A stretch of DNA of 58,436 nt from positions 1 to 58,436 of the forward strand of contig JADFXT010000014.1 in assembly GCA_015233405.1 (NCBI GenBank), in the 5' to 3' direction. The notes beneath the pieces are model-generated. The model saw only the letters and a list, made by a program, of their open reading frames with translations. It was not told where the DNA came from and did no database searches. Positions 47,501 through 55,637 of the stretch are shown piece after piece. The translations under genes were made by a program, and so were the position numbers. Source of the DNA: Candidatus Omnitrophota bacterium. Its GTDB lineage: Bacteria > Omnitrophota > Gorgyraeia > Zapsychrales > Zapsychraceae. Within the stretch, counting starts at the first letter, position 1, and every line of letters begins with the position of its first letter.

Positions 47501-50382
47501 ATATCTTCCGGCATATAGAGTTCGTTTTCCGCAATGATTTGTTCAACCTCCGGCGAGACAAAACCCGTTAGCGGTAATCCTAGCGCAACGCGCTGGCGGA
47601 TCATCGTCGCAGAAATATCAATTCCTGGACGTTCGATGCGTTCTACTTTGATCCGAGGGTTAGTTTTATTTTGTCCTGGGCGAGTATAGGTGACGAAATG
47701 CACTTTTTGGGCGAGCTCATCAATATTTTTCCAGGTGTCGAGTTTTTCGATGTTATCGTCGCCGATGATAAAGAAAAATTTGGATTTCTCTGGATATTGG
47801 GCGCGGATATGATTGACCAAATCAATGGTGTAAGAAGGCCCTTCCCGGTCGATATCAAAGCTCGAAACTTTGACGCCCGGCATTCCGGCTACGGCTGCTT
47901 GGGCTATTTTGTAACGAATTTCTTTGGGAGCTGAAAATTTGCCTTGTTTATGAGGAGAAACATTCGTGGGAACGACGATGACTTCATCCACATTAAGTTC
48001 CTGTTTAACGTCTTCGATCATTTTCCGATGGGCGACATGTAACGGGTCAAACGTCCCGCCGATAATGGCGATTCTCTTGGCCTTGGGCGCCTCTTTTTTA
48101 ATGCGAATGCGGTAAGTTTGGAGTGTGTGATAATATTCTTCTTGGTCGGTCCGCGGATTCTCGACGTGTTTAAGCCCGCCGTTTTCCTTTAAGAGCCATT
48201 GTTTCCACTCTTCTGACATCCAGCGTATCTTTAAGGGGACCTCTAAGGCTTTGCCGACGGGTTCGAAGACGATGTTGTCTCCAAATTCATCTAAATATTG
48301 ACGGACATCGTTCATCGCCAGAGAACTAATATCTATATAAATCGCTGCTTCTGGGTTGTTGGGGTTCAGTTTTTTCCAGCCGTCTTTAATGATTTCTCGT
48401 ATCAACCCCGTACCGCGATAAGGATCGTTTTGTGCATTTTTTTCAAATGGCGCGATGGGAACATAAGGCGGATTGACGACAATTAAATCTTGATTATCTT
48501 CAAGCACTGCAATGCCCTTGCCCCAATATTTTTTTACATGATCTAAAAACGCACGGCCTTGAGGATGGTTGGCAATAATATTGAGCAAGGTTGTGCTTAG
48601 GGCATAAGAACTGATGTCGGTAATGGAAATTTGGGCTTTAGGAAAAGACTTGGCTAATAAAGCGGAAAGGTGTCCGCCGCCGGAGCCGATCTCCGCGGCC
48701 TTTTTGATTTTATTTTTCGGCAAAGACAATGCGCCCGATTGGAATAATCTTTGATGGAGAAAAATCGTATCGATATTTGTCGTCCAGACATCTTTATCGA
48801 CATCCATGTCCCAGGACGTTGTTATCCCCTTGTAACGGGTATAGCGTTTGCCTTGAGGCCAGATTTGTTCTATTAGTTTTCCCTTAGACGAATTTTTAAA
48901 ATGTTTGAGCATCCATTTTCTTGGAGACACCAGATAAGAACTCGGGAAAGAAGCGATTTTACGAATCGAGCCGTTAGATTCATTTAAAGTCTCGTAATGA
49001 ACCGCGCCGTCTTTCGTAAAGACTTTAGAATCGTCCAGGACTTGATAATAGGTCAGCGTTTTAAGATCGTCGCTGATGTCGATCAATAATGAAAGTCTAC
49101 CCTTTCGGTCGGCGATCTTGATATCCGGGAATTCTCGCGCTTCAAAATCAGCCACCGGATTGATTGGCAAAAACGACACTTCATGGGCGTCTAAGATCTC
49201 GACGGGATCTTTGTCGCGACGTTTTTTCTTTGCGACAGCTTCCCACGTGACTTGTTGGTCCTTGCCGTCGGGATGTCCAAGAGATTCTTTGACATTCCGA
49301 GGAAGCATGGCCAGATCTCCTTTGAGGACCACCAGGTCATTAGCTGAAGCCGCGCCGACAGCCAGACCGCCGGAAAAATATTTTCTGGGAATGATCTGTT
49401 GGGACGAGACATCGTATTCTTCTTTAATGAGGTTAAAAACGCCTTTACGAAATGTTTCCAAGTATTGTTCGTAAATGTGTTTCTTTTGGGTCAGGTCTTC
49501 GGCATTCACGCCGGAAGTTTTGTTGGCATTTGCATAAACTTTTCCTAAAAAGCTGTTCTGGAGTTGTTTTTTATACCACGACGCTAAGATGAGCGAGTTA
49601 TAGATCTGGCGAAGTGCGGCGAAATTCTTTCCTGTGTTAACTTCCTTCTCGAGCTCTGGAATGATGATTTCCTTGATCATTTGAGTGCTTAGGGACTTTT
49701 TATTTGATGGCTGATCTTTGTTTTCGGCTTCTTGTTTAAGCGCTTTGTAGTCCTCTTCCATTAAAACTTTTAAATGCCGTTCGACGACAAAAGCCTTGTT
49801 GCCTTTCTCATAAACAACGGCTTTATCGGGAGCGATCCAGACCTTGTTAAAAGCGTCGACCGGAATATCCGTTGTCCCAAATTTTTCATAGGCTTTTTTA
49901 TAGGCGCGGTCCCAGAATTTTTTTCCCACTTCTCCCTCGGGATACAAAAGCGATGCCGTGATTTTCTTAAGGAGATAATCCTGGGCGAGCATGTCGCTTC
50001 CCATCTGGGTTTGGCCCAAACCGTCCGGGATCACTCGATTTTTTTCATAAGGAGATAAGTTGACCCACAACTCTTTTTCCGGCACCGTTAAGGCGGCCAG
50101 AAAATATTTGATGAGCTTTTCGGATTCTTTTTTAAAATCTGCGCCGGATAGATTCTGGTCGCCGGTATCGATAATAAAATCAAATTTTAACGGGTTGTCA
50201 GGGTAAACAGATAGTCCTCGGACAATCGTTGGGGCATATTGCACAGAAAGAGTTACCAACTCCGTGGCGCTGGGCATGGATGCTACGGCCTGTGCCCGGG
50301 CATAATCAACAGGAAGAACGCTGCTTAAAAGAAACAGCGCCGATAAAATGATTCGACAAGTTTTATTAATCAAGGATTTCAT
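44593..50382 (-). CDS. Giant exported protein 2 (1929 aa) carrying methyltransferase, NadD, HAD and NadE cargo
   Basis: A Sec signal peptide (about 1-30, YARA-Q) and the conserved N-terminal region (about 40-355, ending RKYFSGG) are shared with giant protein 1. The first DxAM is at Met359. Cargo follows: an SAM-methyltransferase-like domain (about 555-690; EIGSGGG, NPPY near 636), NadD nicotinate-nucleotide adenylyltransferase (about 768-956; GGTFDPLHVAH, ISATMIRQR), a HAD-like domain (about 985-1195; DAHGTLL, VLDDW), and glutamine-dependent NAD synthetase (about 1241-1850). NadE has its amidase Glu-Lys-Cys (SPELAITGY, RKRALPNY, NDCEDIW) and the synthetase P-loop GNSGGIDSG. A second DxAM (DAAM, Met1867) leads into the conserved GGID C-terminal region. 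All catalytic motifs look intact. How a signal peptide fits with NAD synthesis is unexplained. The in-frame palindrome present in the other two giants is missing here. Confidence 0.92.
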   Translation of the reverse strand: MKSLINKTCRIILSALFLLSSVLPVDYARAQAVASMPSATELVTLSVQYAPTIVRGLSVYPDNPLKFDFIIDTGDQNLSGADFKKESEKLIKYFLAALTVPEKELWVNLSPYEKNRVIPDGLGQTQMGSDMLAQDYLLKKITASLLYPEGEVGKKFWDRAYKKAYEKFGTTDIPVDAFNKVWIAPDKAVVYEKGNKAFVVERHLKVLMEEDYKALKQEAENKDQPSNKKSLSTQMIKEIIIPELEKEVNTGKNFAALRQIYNSLILASWYKKQLQNSFLGKVYANANKTSGVNAEDLTQKKHIYEQYLETFRKGVFNLIKEEYDVSSQQIIPRKYFSGGLAVGAASANDLVVLKGDLAMLPRNVKESLGHPDGKDQQVTWEAVAKKKRRDKDPVEILDAHEVSFLPINPVADFEAREFPDIKIADRKGRLSLLIDISDDLKTLTYYQVLDDSKVFTKDGAVHYETLNESNGSIRKIASFPSSYLVSPRKWMLKHFKNSSKGKLIEQIWPQGKRYTRYKGITTSWDMDVDKDVWTTNIDTIFLHQRLFQSGALSLPKNKIKKAAEIGSGGGHLSALLAKSFPKAQISITDISSYALSTTLLNIIANHPQGRAFLDHVKKYWGKGIAVLEDNQDLIVVNPPYVPIAPFEKNAQNDPYRGTGLIREIIKDGWKKLNPNNPEAAIYIDISSLAMNDVRQYLDEFGDNIVFEPVGKALEVPLKIRWMSEEWKQWLLKENGGLKHVENPRTDQEEYYHTLQTYRIRIKKEAPKAKRIAIIGGTFDPLHVAHRKMIEDVKQELNVDEVIVVPTNVSPHKQGKFSAPKEIRYKIAQAAVAGMPGVKVSSFDIDREGPSYTIDLVNHIRAQYPEKSKFFFIIGDDNIEKLDTWKNIDELAQKVHFVTYTRPGQNKTNPRIKVERIERPGIDISATMIRQRVALGLPLTGFVSPEVEQIIAENELYMPEDIFPADKHDPIYSLNGQPFKDDKPFTVITDAHGTLLKPAWKEEYAHAFASLSGHTTKEGMQWIEKSIIAQMVDTTRDVPFEEIVTLLHREISLLNIQKTREEIIEAISEARKYYENSVTLEAMPGAHEAIKNLKDLGIPIKVVTSRDSGLIYQQLKNAGFGDVIELKDIFGRDRQDALPIKEEENNYTLRERMIKNLMEQSLGRRAIVLDDWIESARITKDLGGIFVALPQGEDRSLEQKRNYNRLKGENAALEITNTLGWKRLVSLIKVLNSRREDKLRTMQTKNVRTALLQFNPTVGDMVDNYTRLAKAIDTAETKNVDLLVSPELAITGYLPGDLLLNREFIDQNRALVKLLAAKTKGKGITVVVGFVDINKYGQIYNALAVLSDGEVKGVYRKRALPNYGVFFEKRYFIPGELGLFDFEGNPLNKDIFNIDGLMFSVNDCEDIWVEKDGVKHEFDGHSVQEPVDHHVIAPYKEQAEKGARLIINSSASPYREGVLKTRENLVAKRAKDTGATFIYLNTVGGQDEVVFDGNSMVISPDGKVVARGKPFEEDMLVMDLPVKTEKRTESELAATIPVNKLVKDSDKVDLPPIAEVTPPTRIELIFKGLILGLRDYMRKNGITDVIFGNSGGIDSGVTGALAAIALGPEHVHSMSLPTRFNSSETKSDARKLAENLKIGFEEVPIESVFKEALATLLPTTPSSKPLSQATQIAIENIQARLRMVFLMFRSNADGYLLLSTSNKSESAVGYTTIYGDMSGGLALIKDVSKSDIFELARYINKYLGKEIIPESMINRPPSAELREDQKDEDSLPKYQTELDPILKELVENNLSIKEVAKKTGLPLKMVTRVRKMLDKAEWKRRQAPIGIKLTRRAFGHHERRVPITNRYDSEQVENFINSVKQNSQDAAMASDTKGGIDFDPSMMNLEIKKDAKGIPLPIYEQPLEEAIKIDGFSPLILAITPINVVELINH

Positions 50383-50790
50383 TGTATATGTTTAAGGCCG
50401 TTATCGTTTTTTACGTGACTTAGGACTATCTTTCGCGGCTGGATAAGTTCATCGAAAGATTAGTGCTATATATATTCTTTGTATGAAAGATAACATATAT
50501 TATTTAAAAAGCAAATTTTGGGGAGGTTTTGGGGCATTCTCAAAATTTTTGACCTTTTCGTCATTTTCATCTTTTTTTTTGTCATTCTCGAAATTTTTTG
50601 CCTGCCTACCGTCAGGCAGGTCGGGAAGCTATTCCTCCCAACATTCTGGATCCCCGCCTAAATATTGCGGGGATGACAATTTGATGTGAAACGGGGATGA
50701 CAGGTTGATGTGAAGTGGGGATAACAAACCTTAGAGGAGTAATAGCCTTTTTCTTTATGGTAAGGTTTTATTCTGGGGCAATAGTCAGAT
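50383..50790. other. 408-nt gap: leader of giant gene 2 plus palindromic repeats
   Basis: No gene seen. Next to the giant gene is an inverted repeat ACTATCTTTCG (about 50427-50437) / CGAAAGATTAGT (about 50452-50463) that could form a leader hairpin. A weak TTGCTT/TATCTT promoter-like pair lies beyond it on the minus strand. From 50581 to about 50727 there are dRS3-like halves (GTCATTCTCGA, CTGGATCCCCGCC...GGGGATGACA, then truncated GGGGATGACA tails). The 20-nt palindrome CCTGCCTACCGTCAGGCAGG is at 50601-50620. Confidence 0.7.
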
Positions 50791-51657
50791 TTATGACTGC
50801 AGTTCTTTGGAGAAGATTATATAGACGATGGCATTAAAAATGTTTGTGGGCAGAAGCCTTCGAAGGAAGTATAAGGTTTTGGCTTCAAGGTCTGGGATAT
50901 TACGTAAGGGCGGATTTTTGGTGTTGATCAGTTTTTCAGCTAAAATAGCAATTTCTTCAGGGTTTTTGTGAAGGTCATTGACATGCTTGCGGAATTTCTC
51001 TTTTAGCTTTTGCGACATGGCGTAGTAAGGGCTTTGGGGATTATTAAAGTTCTTGGCTTGCCGCGCGTTCTCGTCGAAGATCTTTGTCCGGTAAGAGCCG
51101 GGCTCGATAACGCAAACATCAATGCCGAACGGTTTTAATTCATAACGCAGGCTTTCGCTAAAGGCCTCGAGCGCCCATTTGCTGGAATTATAGGCGCTGA
51201 AACATGGGCTGGCATAAAGCCCGGCGATACTTGAGAGATTGATGATCTTGCCGGCTTTTCGCGGCCGCATTAAAGGGATCGCTTGCCGCGTCACATTCTG
51301 GACTCCGAAGAAATTTGTATCCAACTGCTGGCGTATTTCCTCGTCGGTCAAATCTTCAAAGAATCCGCCAATGCCATATCCGGCATTGTTGATCAAAACG
51401 TCCAGGTATCCATAATCGTTGCCTATTTTGGAGAAGACCTCCGTGACGTTTTTCTTGTCCGTGACGTCGAGCTTAAGGATCTCTGCCGTGGCGCCTCTCT
51501 TCTTTAGTTCGTTAAGCAAAAATTCTTTTTTATTAAGGTCGCGCATGGTGGCATAGACTTTATGGCCTTTGGACGCTAATCGTGCGGCCATCAAAAGCCC
51601 GAACCCGCTGGAGCAGCCTGTGATAAGGATAACTTTAGGAGAAAAAGGTGTTTTCAT
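50791..51657 (-). CDS. Short-chain dehydrogenase/reductase
   Basis: NAD(P)-dependent classical SDR of about 288 aa. The cofactor motif is TGCSSGFG (about 13-20), NNAGYG marks the second motif, and the catalytic triad is Ser in SSIAG with YNSSK (Y-x-x-x-K). The C-terminal extension (residues 230-288) is longer than in minimal SDRs and ends hydrophobic. The frame opens at 51699, but the first 14 codons lie in an AT-rich repeat, so ATG 51657 (MKTPFSPKVILITG) is preferred. Substrate unknown. Confidence 0.87.
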   Translation of the reverse strand: MKTPFSPKVILITGCSSGFGLLMAARLASKGHKVYATMRDLNKKEFLLNELKKRGATAEILKLDVTDKKNVTEVFSKIGNDYGYLDVLINNAGYGIGGFFEDLTDEEIRQQLDTNFFGVQNVTRQAIPLMRPRKAGKIINLSSIAGLYASPCFSAYNSSKWALEAFSESLRYELKPFGIDVCVIEPGSYRTKIFDENARQAKNFNNPQSPYYAMSQKLKEKFRKHVNDLHKNPEEIAILAEKLINTKNPPLRNIPDLEAKTLYFLRRLLPTNIFNAIVYIIFSKELQS

Positions 51658-51659
51658 GT

Positions 51660-51795
51660 TTTTAGAAATTCGAATATCGAGGATCAAAATACGAAACAAA
51701 TTTAAAATTTTAAGAATCGCAAATGTTTCAAATTTCGAATTTAGGATTATTGTTTCGAATTTCGATATTCGGGTTTCGTATTTAAAACTTTGGAT
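51660..51795. repeat. AT-rich imperfect palindrome upstream of the SDR
   Basis: Built from TTCGAATATCGA, AATACGAAAC and TTTCGAATTTAG words in both orientations (for example GAATATCGAGG...CGATATTCGGG). It reads as IRISRIKIRNKFKI-like peptides in some frames, a hallmark of non-coding dispersed repeats. It is different in kind from the GTCATTCCCGC elements. Confidence 0.6.
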
Positions 51796-51804
51796 TTAAG
51801 AAAA

Positions 51805-52878
51805 TTACCGGTCTGACAGCATTGTTTTTTGTGATAAAAGTGCGTCGGCCAAGGTAATGGCGGTCATGGCTTCAACGACCGGAACGATTCTTGGGCAAAG
51901 ACACGGGTCATGACGGCCTAGAACTTTGATTGTTGCTTCTTTTCCGTCGGTCGTCAATGTTTGCTGCGGTTGGGCAATAGATGATGTCGGTTTAATGGCG
52001 ACACGAAAAACAATGTCTTCGCCGGTTGCGATCCCACCTAAAATTCCGCCGGCATTATTGCTGATGGTCCTCACCCGTTCGCCGTCTAAATAGAATTTAT
52101 CATTGTGGTCTGACCCAAGCATGGCAGCCGCTTTAAAACCGCTGCCGAATTCAATGGCCTTGACGGCTCCGATAGACATGATGGCATGGGCGAGCTTGGC
52201 ATCGAGTTTATCAAAAATAGGGTCGCCTAAGCCCGACGGACATCCATGGACAATGGCTTCAACGATCCCGCCGACAGAATCATTTTTCTTTTGTGCTTCG
52301 AGGATCTTTTCTTCCATGCGTTTTGCGGCGTTCATGTCCGGCGTGCGTACGAGATTGTTTTCAATCGACGTGTAATTCATTTTTTCCGCATAAATCCCGC
52401 CGATGGCCAAGGTATACGCCACAATATTGATCTTATATTGGTCGAGGATTTTTTTCGCAACGGCGCCGGCTGCGACCCTTGCGGCGGTTTCCCGTCCGGA
52501 TGCTCGTCCACCGCCACGGTAATCTCGGATGCCGAATTTTTTTAGGTAAGTAAAATCCGCATGTCCGGGCCGCAGAAGATTCTTGATGGCATCGTAATCA
52601 GAAGATCTTTGGTCTTTATTAAAAATAATGAGTGCAATGGGTGTCCCGGTGGTCTTGCCTTCAAATACGCCGGAAAGGATTTGAACAATATCTTTTTCTT
52701 TGCGTTGGGTTGTGACTTTGCTTTGGCCGGGCTTGCGGCGGTTTAAGTCAAACTGGATGTCGGATTCTGTAAGTGCTATATTCGGTGGGCATCCGTCGAC
52801 GATAACGCCCAAAGCGGGGCCATGGCTTTCGCCGAAGGTGGTGATCCGAAAAATGTGTCCGAAGGAATTTCCCGCCAT
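51805..52878 (-). CDS. aroC: Chorismate synthase
   Basis: FMN-dependent lyase that makes chorismate from EPSP, the last step of the shikimate pathway. Of 357 aa, the family signatures are GESHGPALGVIVDGCPP (about 16-32), RRKPGQSKVTTQRKE, RPGHADFTYLKKFG, YRGGGRASGRETAARVAAGA and the C-terminal CLCPRIVPVVEAM. Length is typical for the monofunctional bacterial enzyme. No Shine-Dalgarno is seen, and a TATAAT word lies only 4 nt before the ATG. A palindromic repeat separates it from leuD. Confidence 0.97.
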   Translation of the reverse strand: MAGNSFGHIFRITTFGESHGPALGVIVDGCPPNIALTESDIQFDLNRRKPGQSKVTTQRKEKDIVQILSGVFEGKTTGTPIALIIFNKDQRSSDYDAIKNLLRPGHADFTYLKKFGIRDYRGGGRASGRETAARVAAGAVAKKILDQYKINIVAYTLAIGGIYAEKMNYTSIENNLVRTPDMNAAKRMEEKILEAQKKNDSVGGIVEAIVHGCPSGLGDPIFDKLDAKLAHAIMSIGAVKAIEFGSGFKAAAMLGSDHNDKFYLDGERVRTISNNAGGILGGIATGEDIVFRVAIKPTSSIAQPQQTLTTDGKEATIKVLGRHDPCLCPRIVPVVEAMTAITLADALLSQKTMLSDR

Positions 52879-52918
52879 AAGATTATAGGGTTGTTGTCAT
52901 TTCTGTTCCATTTTAATT

Positions 52919-53017
52919 GTCATCCCGCGGAAGCGGGAATCCAGTAAATGTTTTTAAGATGTACTAGATTTTTTTAAAATCAACTCTCCTGGATTCCCGC
53001 CTTCGCGGGAATGACAG
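52919..53017. repeat. Paired inverted palindromic repeat
   Basis: GTCATCCCGCGG...GCGGGAATCCAG and CTGGATTCCCGCC...GCGGGAATGACAG in opposite orientation between aroC and leuD. Confidence 0.9.
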
Positions 53018-53042
53018 CGGAATTGTGATGACAAAATTATAT

Positions 53043-53657
53043 TTATTGCAACCAAGGTCGACTTTTTTTCAAATTATCTTCGTAAGCCTTGATCTTCGCT
53101 TCGTACTGTAATGTCCAGCCGATGGCATCTAGCCCTCGCAACAGACAATCTTTAGCAAAAGGAGCGATCTCGAAGCGGTAATCTTTTCCCGTAGGGCTTG
53201 TCACAGTTTGTTTGCGTAAATCGACGGAGACTTCAAAACCGGCCTTGCCTTTGTCTTGCCGGAATAATTCTTCAACTTCTTCTGATTTTAATTTAACCAA
53301 AAGCAGTCCGTTTTGCAAACTATTGTTGTGAAAAATGTCGGCGAAGCTTGGCGCGATGATCACACGAAATCCATAATCCGTCAGCGCCCACGGTGCGTGC
53401 TCACGGCTAGACCCGCAGCCGAAATTATCACGGGCAAGCAAAATGGTTGCCCCTCGGTATCCGGGTTTATTTAAGATGAAGTCCGGATTTTCCTTGGTGC
53501 CTTCATAGTCGAGATAGCGCCATTCGTGAAATAAATGTTTGCCAAATCCGGAACGCTCGATCTTGCGCAGAAATTGTTTGGGAACAATGGCGTCGGTATC
53601 GATGTTGGCGCGATTTAAAGGTGCTACGATTCCTGTATGTGTGGTGAATTGTTTCAT
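53043..53657 (-). CDS. leuD: 3-isopropylmalate dehydratase small subunit
   Basis: Swivelling small subunit of isopropylmalate isomerase, the second step committed to leucine. At 204 aa it is the bacterial long form. Motifs: [13 protein letters not shown] at residues 18-30, and [15 protein letters not shown], which carries the substrate-recognition loop. It pairs with LeuC at 53764-55164, upstream on the same strand, separated only by a palindromic repeat. Confidence 0.96.
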   Translation of the reverse strand: MKQFTTHTGIVAPLNRANIDTDAIVPKQFLRKIERSGFGKHLFHEWRYLDYEGTKENPDFILNKPGYRGATILLARDNFGCGSSREHAPWALTDYGFRVIIAPSFADIFHNNSLQNGLLLVKLKSEEVEELFRQDKGKAGFEVSVDLRKQTVTSPTGKDYRFEIAPFAKDCLLRGLDAIGWTLQYEAKIKAYEDNLKKSRPWLQ

Positions 53658-53665
53658 ATTCTTTT

Positions 53666-53761
53666 GTCATCCCCGTGAAAGCGGGGATCCAGTAAAGATT
53701 TTGAAAACTTAATTTAAATTATATTTTGGGTCCTGGATTCCCGCTTGCGCGGGAATGACAG
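53666..53761. repeat. Paired inverted palindromic repeat between leuC and leuD
   Basis: GTCATCCCCGTG...GCGGGGATCCAG and CTGGATTCCCGC...GCGGGAATGACAG, inverted. It fills nearly all of the 106-nt gap, so if the two genes share a transcript it will form a hairpin in the mRNA between cistrons. Confidence 0.9.
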
Positions 53762-53763
53762 GC

Positions 53764-55164
53764 CTAAAGGTATTTCCTTACATCCGCGATTTTGCCTTCG
53801 ATCGCGGCGGCCGCGGCCATTTCAGGGCTTGCCAAATGCGTGCGGCTTCCCGGGCCTTGCCGGCCTTCAAAATTTCGGTTACTCGTCGATACACACCGTT
53901 GCCCGGGTTTTAAGCGGTCGTCGTTCATCGCCAGGCACATGGAGCATCCCGGATAACGCCATTCGAACCCAGCGTCTTTAAAGATTTTATCCAGGCCCTC
54001 TTTTTCCGCCTGACGCTCAACGCGTCCGGAGCCCGGAACAACTAAACCTAAGATCCCGTTCTTAACTTTTTTTCCTTTTGCGATCTTCGCTGCGGCCCGT
54101 AAATCTTCAATGCGTCCGTTAGTGCAGGACCCGATAAATACGACGTCGATCGGGATTTCCGTCATCGGTGTGCCGGGTTTTAGATCCATATATTTTAAAG
54201 CATTTTCCGCCGCTGCTTTCTGGACGGGATCGGCAAAATCATTCGGATTGGGTACAACGCCATCTACGGATGTTTCTTGCCCAGGGCTTGTCCCCCAGGT
54301 GATTTGCGGCGTAATGTTTTCAGCTTTTAAATTTAAAGTTTTATCAAAGCTCGCACCGGCGTCGGTAAAAAATGTTTTCCAGTAAGAAACGGCTTTGTCC
54401 CAATCTGCGCCTTTAGGGGCGTGGTCGCGGCCTTTAAGATATTCAAATGTTTTCTCGTCGGGAGCGATCATGCCTGAACGCGCGCCGGCCTCGATGGTCA
54501 TATTGCAGACGGTCATCCGGCCTTCCATACTTAAATTCCGAATAGCACTTCCGGCATATTCCACAATGTAACCTGTGGCGCCGGCTGTGCCTATTTGGCC
54601 GATGATGTATAAAATAATATCTTTGGCGGTCACGCCTTTTTGCAATTCGCCGTCGACGTTGATGAGCATGGTTTTGGATTTATTTTGTTGCAAGGTTTGG
54701 GTCGCCAAAACATGTTCGACTTCAGAGGTCCCGATGCCGAAGGCCAAAGCGCCGAACGCGCCATGAGTTGCCGTATGAGAATCCCCGCAGACGATGATCA
54801 TGCCCGGCTGGGTAATGCCTAATTCCGGGCCGATAATGTGCACGACCCCATTGTCGGGGTTTTGATAATCGTAGAGCGTGATCCCGCACTCACTACAGTT
54901 TTTCGATAAAGTTTTCATTTGGATCTGGCAAGTCTCTTCCATCTTGGAAAGATCTTTGGTGCGTGTCGAGACGTTGTGGTCCATGGTCGCGAAGGTCTTA
55001 TGCGGACAACGGACGTTACGGCGGCTGATGCGTAACCCTTCGAACGCCTGCGGACTTGTGACTTCATGGACCAATTGGCGGTCGACATAAAGAACCGACG
55101 TCTCGCCGGCTTTTTCATGGATCAAATGTGCGTCCCAGATTTTGTCGTACAATGTTTTAGGCAT
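53764..55164 (-). CDS. leuC: 3-isopropylmalate dehydratase large subunit
   Basis: Aconitase-family subunit holding the [4Fe-4S] cluster. The 466 aa contain [34 protein letters not shown], the cluster cysteines in IGSCTNGR (about residue 345) and CSMCLAMN (about 406-413), and a C-terminal FEGRQG. Length fits the bacterial LeuC. No Shine-Dalgarno is seen before the ATG. It forms a leucine pair with leuD. leuA and leuB are not in the window. Confidence 0.96.
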   Translation of the reverse strand: MPKTLYDKIWDAHLIHEKAGETSVLYVDRQLVHEVTSPQAFEGLRISRRNVRCPHKTFATMDHNVSTRTKDLSKMEETCQIQMKTLSKNCSECGITLYDYQNPDNGVVHIIGPELGITQPGMIIVCGDSHTATHGAFGALAFGIGTSEVEHVLATQTLQQNKSKTMLINVDGELQKGVTAKDIILYIIGQIGTAGATGYIVEYAGSAIRNLSMEGRMTVCNMTIEAGARSGMIAPDEKTFEYLKGRDHAPKGADWDKAVSYWKTFFTDAGASFDKTLNLKAENITPQITWGTSPGQETSVDGVVPNPNDFADPVQKAAAENALKYMDLKPGTPMTEIPIDVVFIGSCTNGRIEDLRAAAKIAKGKKVKNGILGLVVPGSGRVERQAEKEGLDKIFKDAGFEWRYPGCSMCLAMNDDRLKPGQRCVSTSNRNFEGRQGPGSRTHLASPEMAAAAAIEGKIADVRKYL

Positions 55165-55637
55165 GATGATGAATTCTAACCGAAGGGGAAAATATTGTCA
55201 ACGGATAAGAGCTAGAATTTACGATTGGTCTAAAATGTGGGCATGTTCTTAGAATAACGACCGAGGACGACTGAGGACGAAATGTCCGAAGGAGTGCCGA
55301 GCCCTTCCAGGCGAGGCCGCAATTCGCCTCTTTGATATTGTCGAAAAAACTTTAGTGGAAACCCCTACGGCTCGTTTCGCTCGCCTGGGATCATAAGTCT
55401 TTTTTGGGAAAAAACTGTCCGGTAGACAAATAGAAAAGGGCCGGTTTTCACCGGCCCAGACCCCCTGAAACATATTTTTTATGATTGTCATCCACATTTT
55501 TTTCTTTGTCATCCCCGAATGCCTTAGTCGGGGATCCACAAGATTTGAAACCCTGGATTCCCGACAAAAGATTTCGGGAATGACAGCAATAGCGGAATCG
55601 GGATGACAAAAAAAGAATGACAACGATTTAATTAAAT
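55165..55637. other. 473-nt gap with a repeat element, a terminator and palindromic repeats
   Basis: No credible gene; one frame stays open for 124 codons but consists of repeat sequence. From about 55252 to 55290 it carries CGACCGAGGACGACTGAGGACGAAATGTCCGAAGGAGT, related to the tandem pair near 35547-35611. A terminator lies at 55438-55457. A palindromic repeat pair is at 55508-55586 with a truncated GGGATGACA tail to 55609. Confidence 0.75.
55438..55457 (-). terminator. Rho-independent terminator of giant gene 3
   Basis: GGGCCGGTGAAAACCGGCCC on the minus strand: an 8-bp G+C-rich stem with a four-base loop, followed by TTTTCTATTT. It lies 180 nt past the stop of giant gene 3. Confidence 0.85.

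Noticed and set aside
55249..55623. 124-codon open frame on the minus strand
   Set aside because: It consists of dispersed-repeat and terminator sequence, and the peptide (RESRVSNLVDPRLRHSG) is the usual translation of these repeats.
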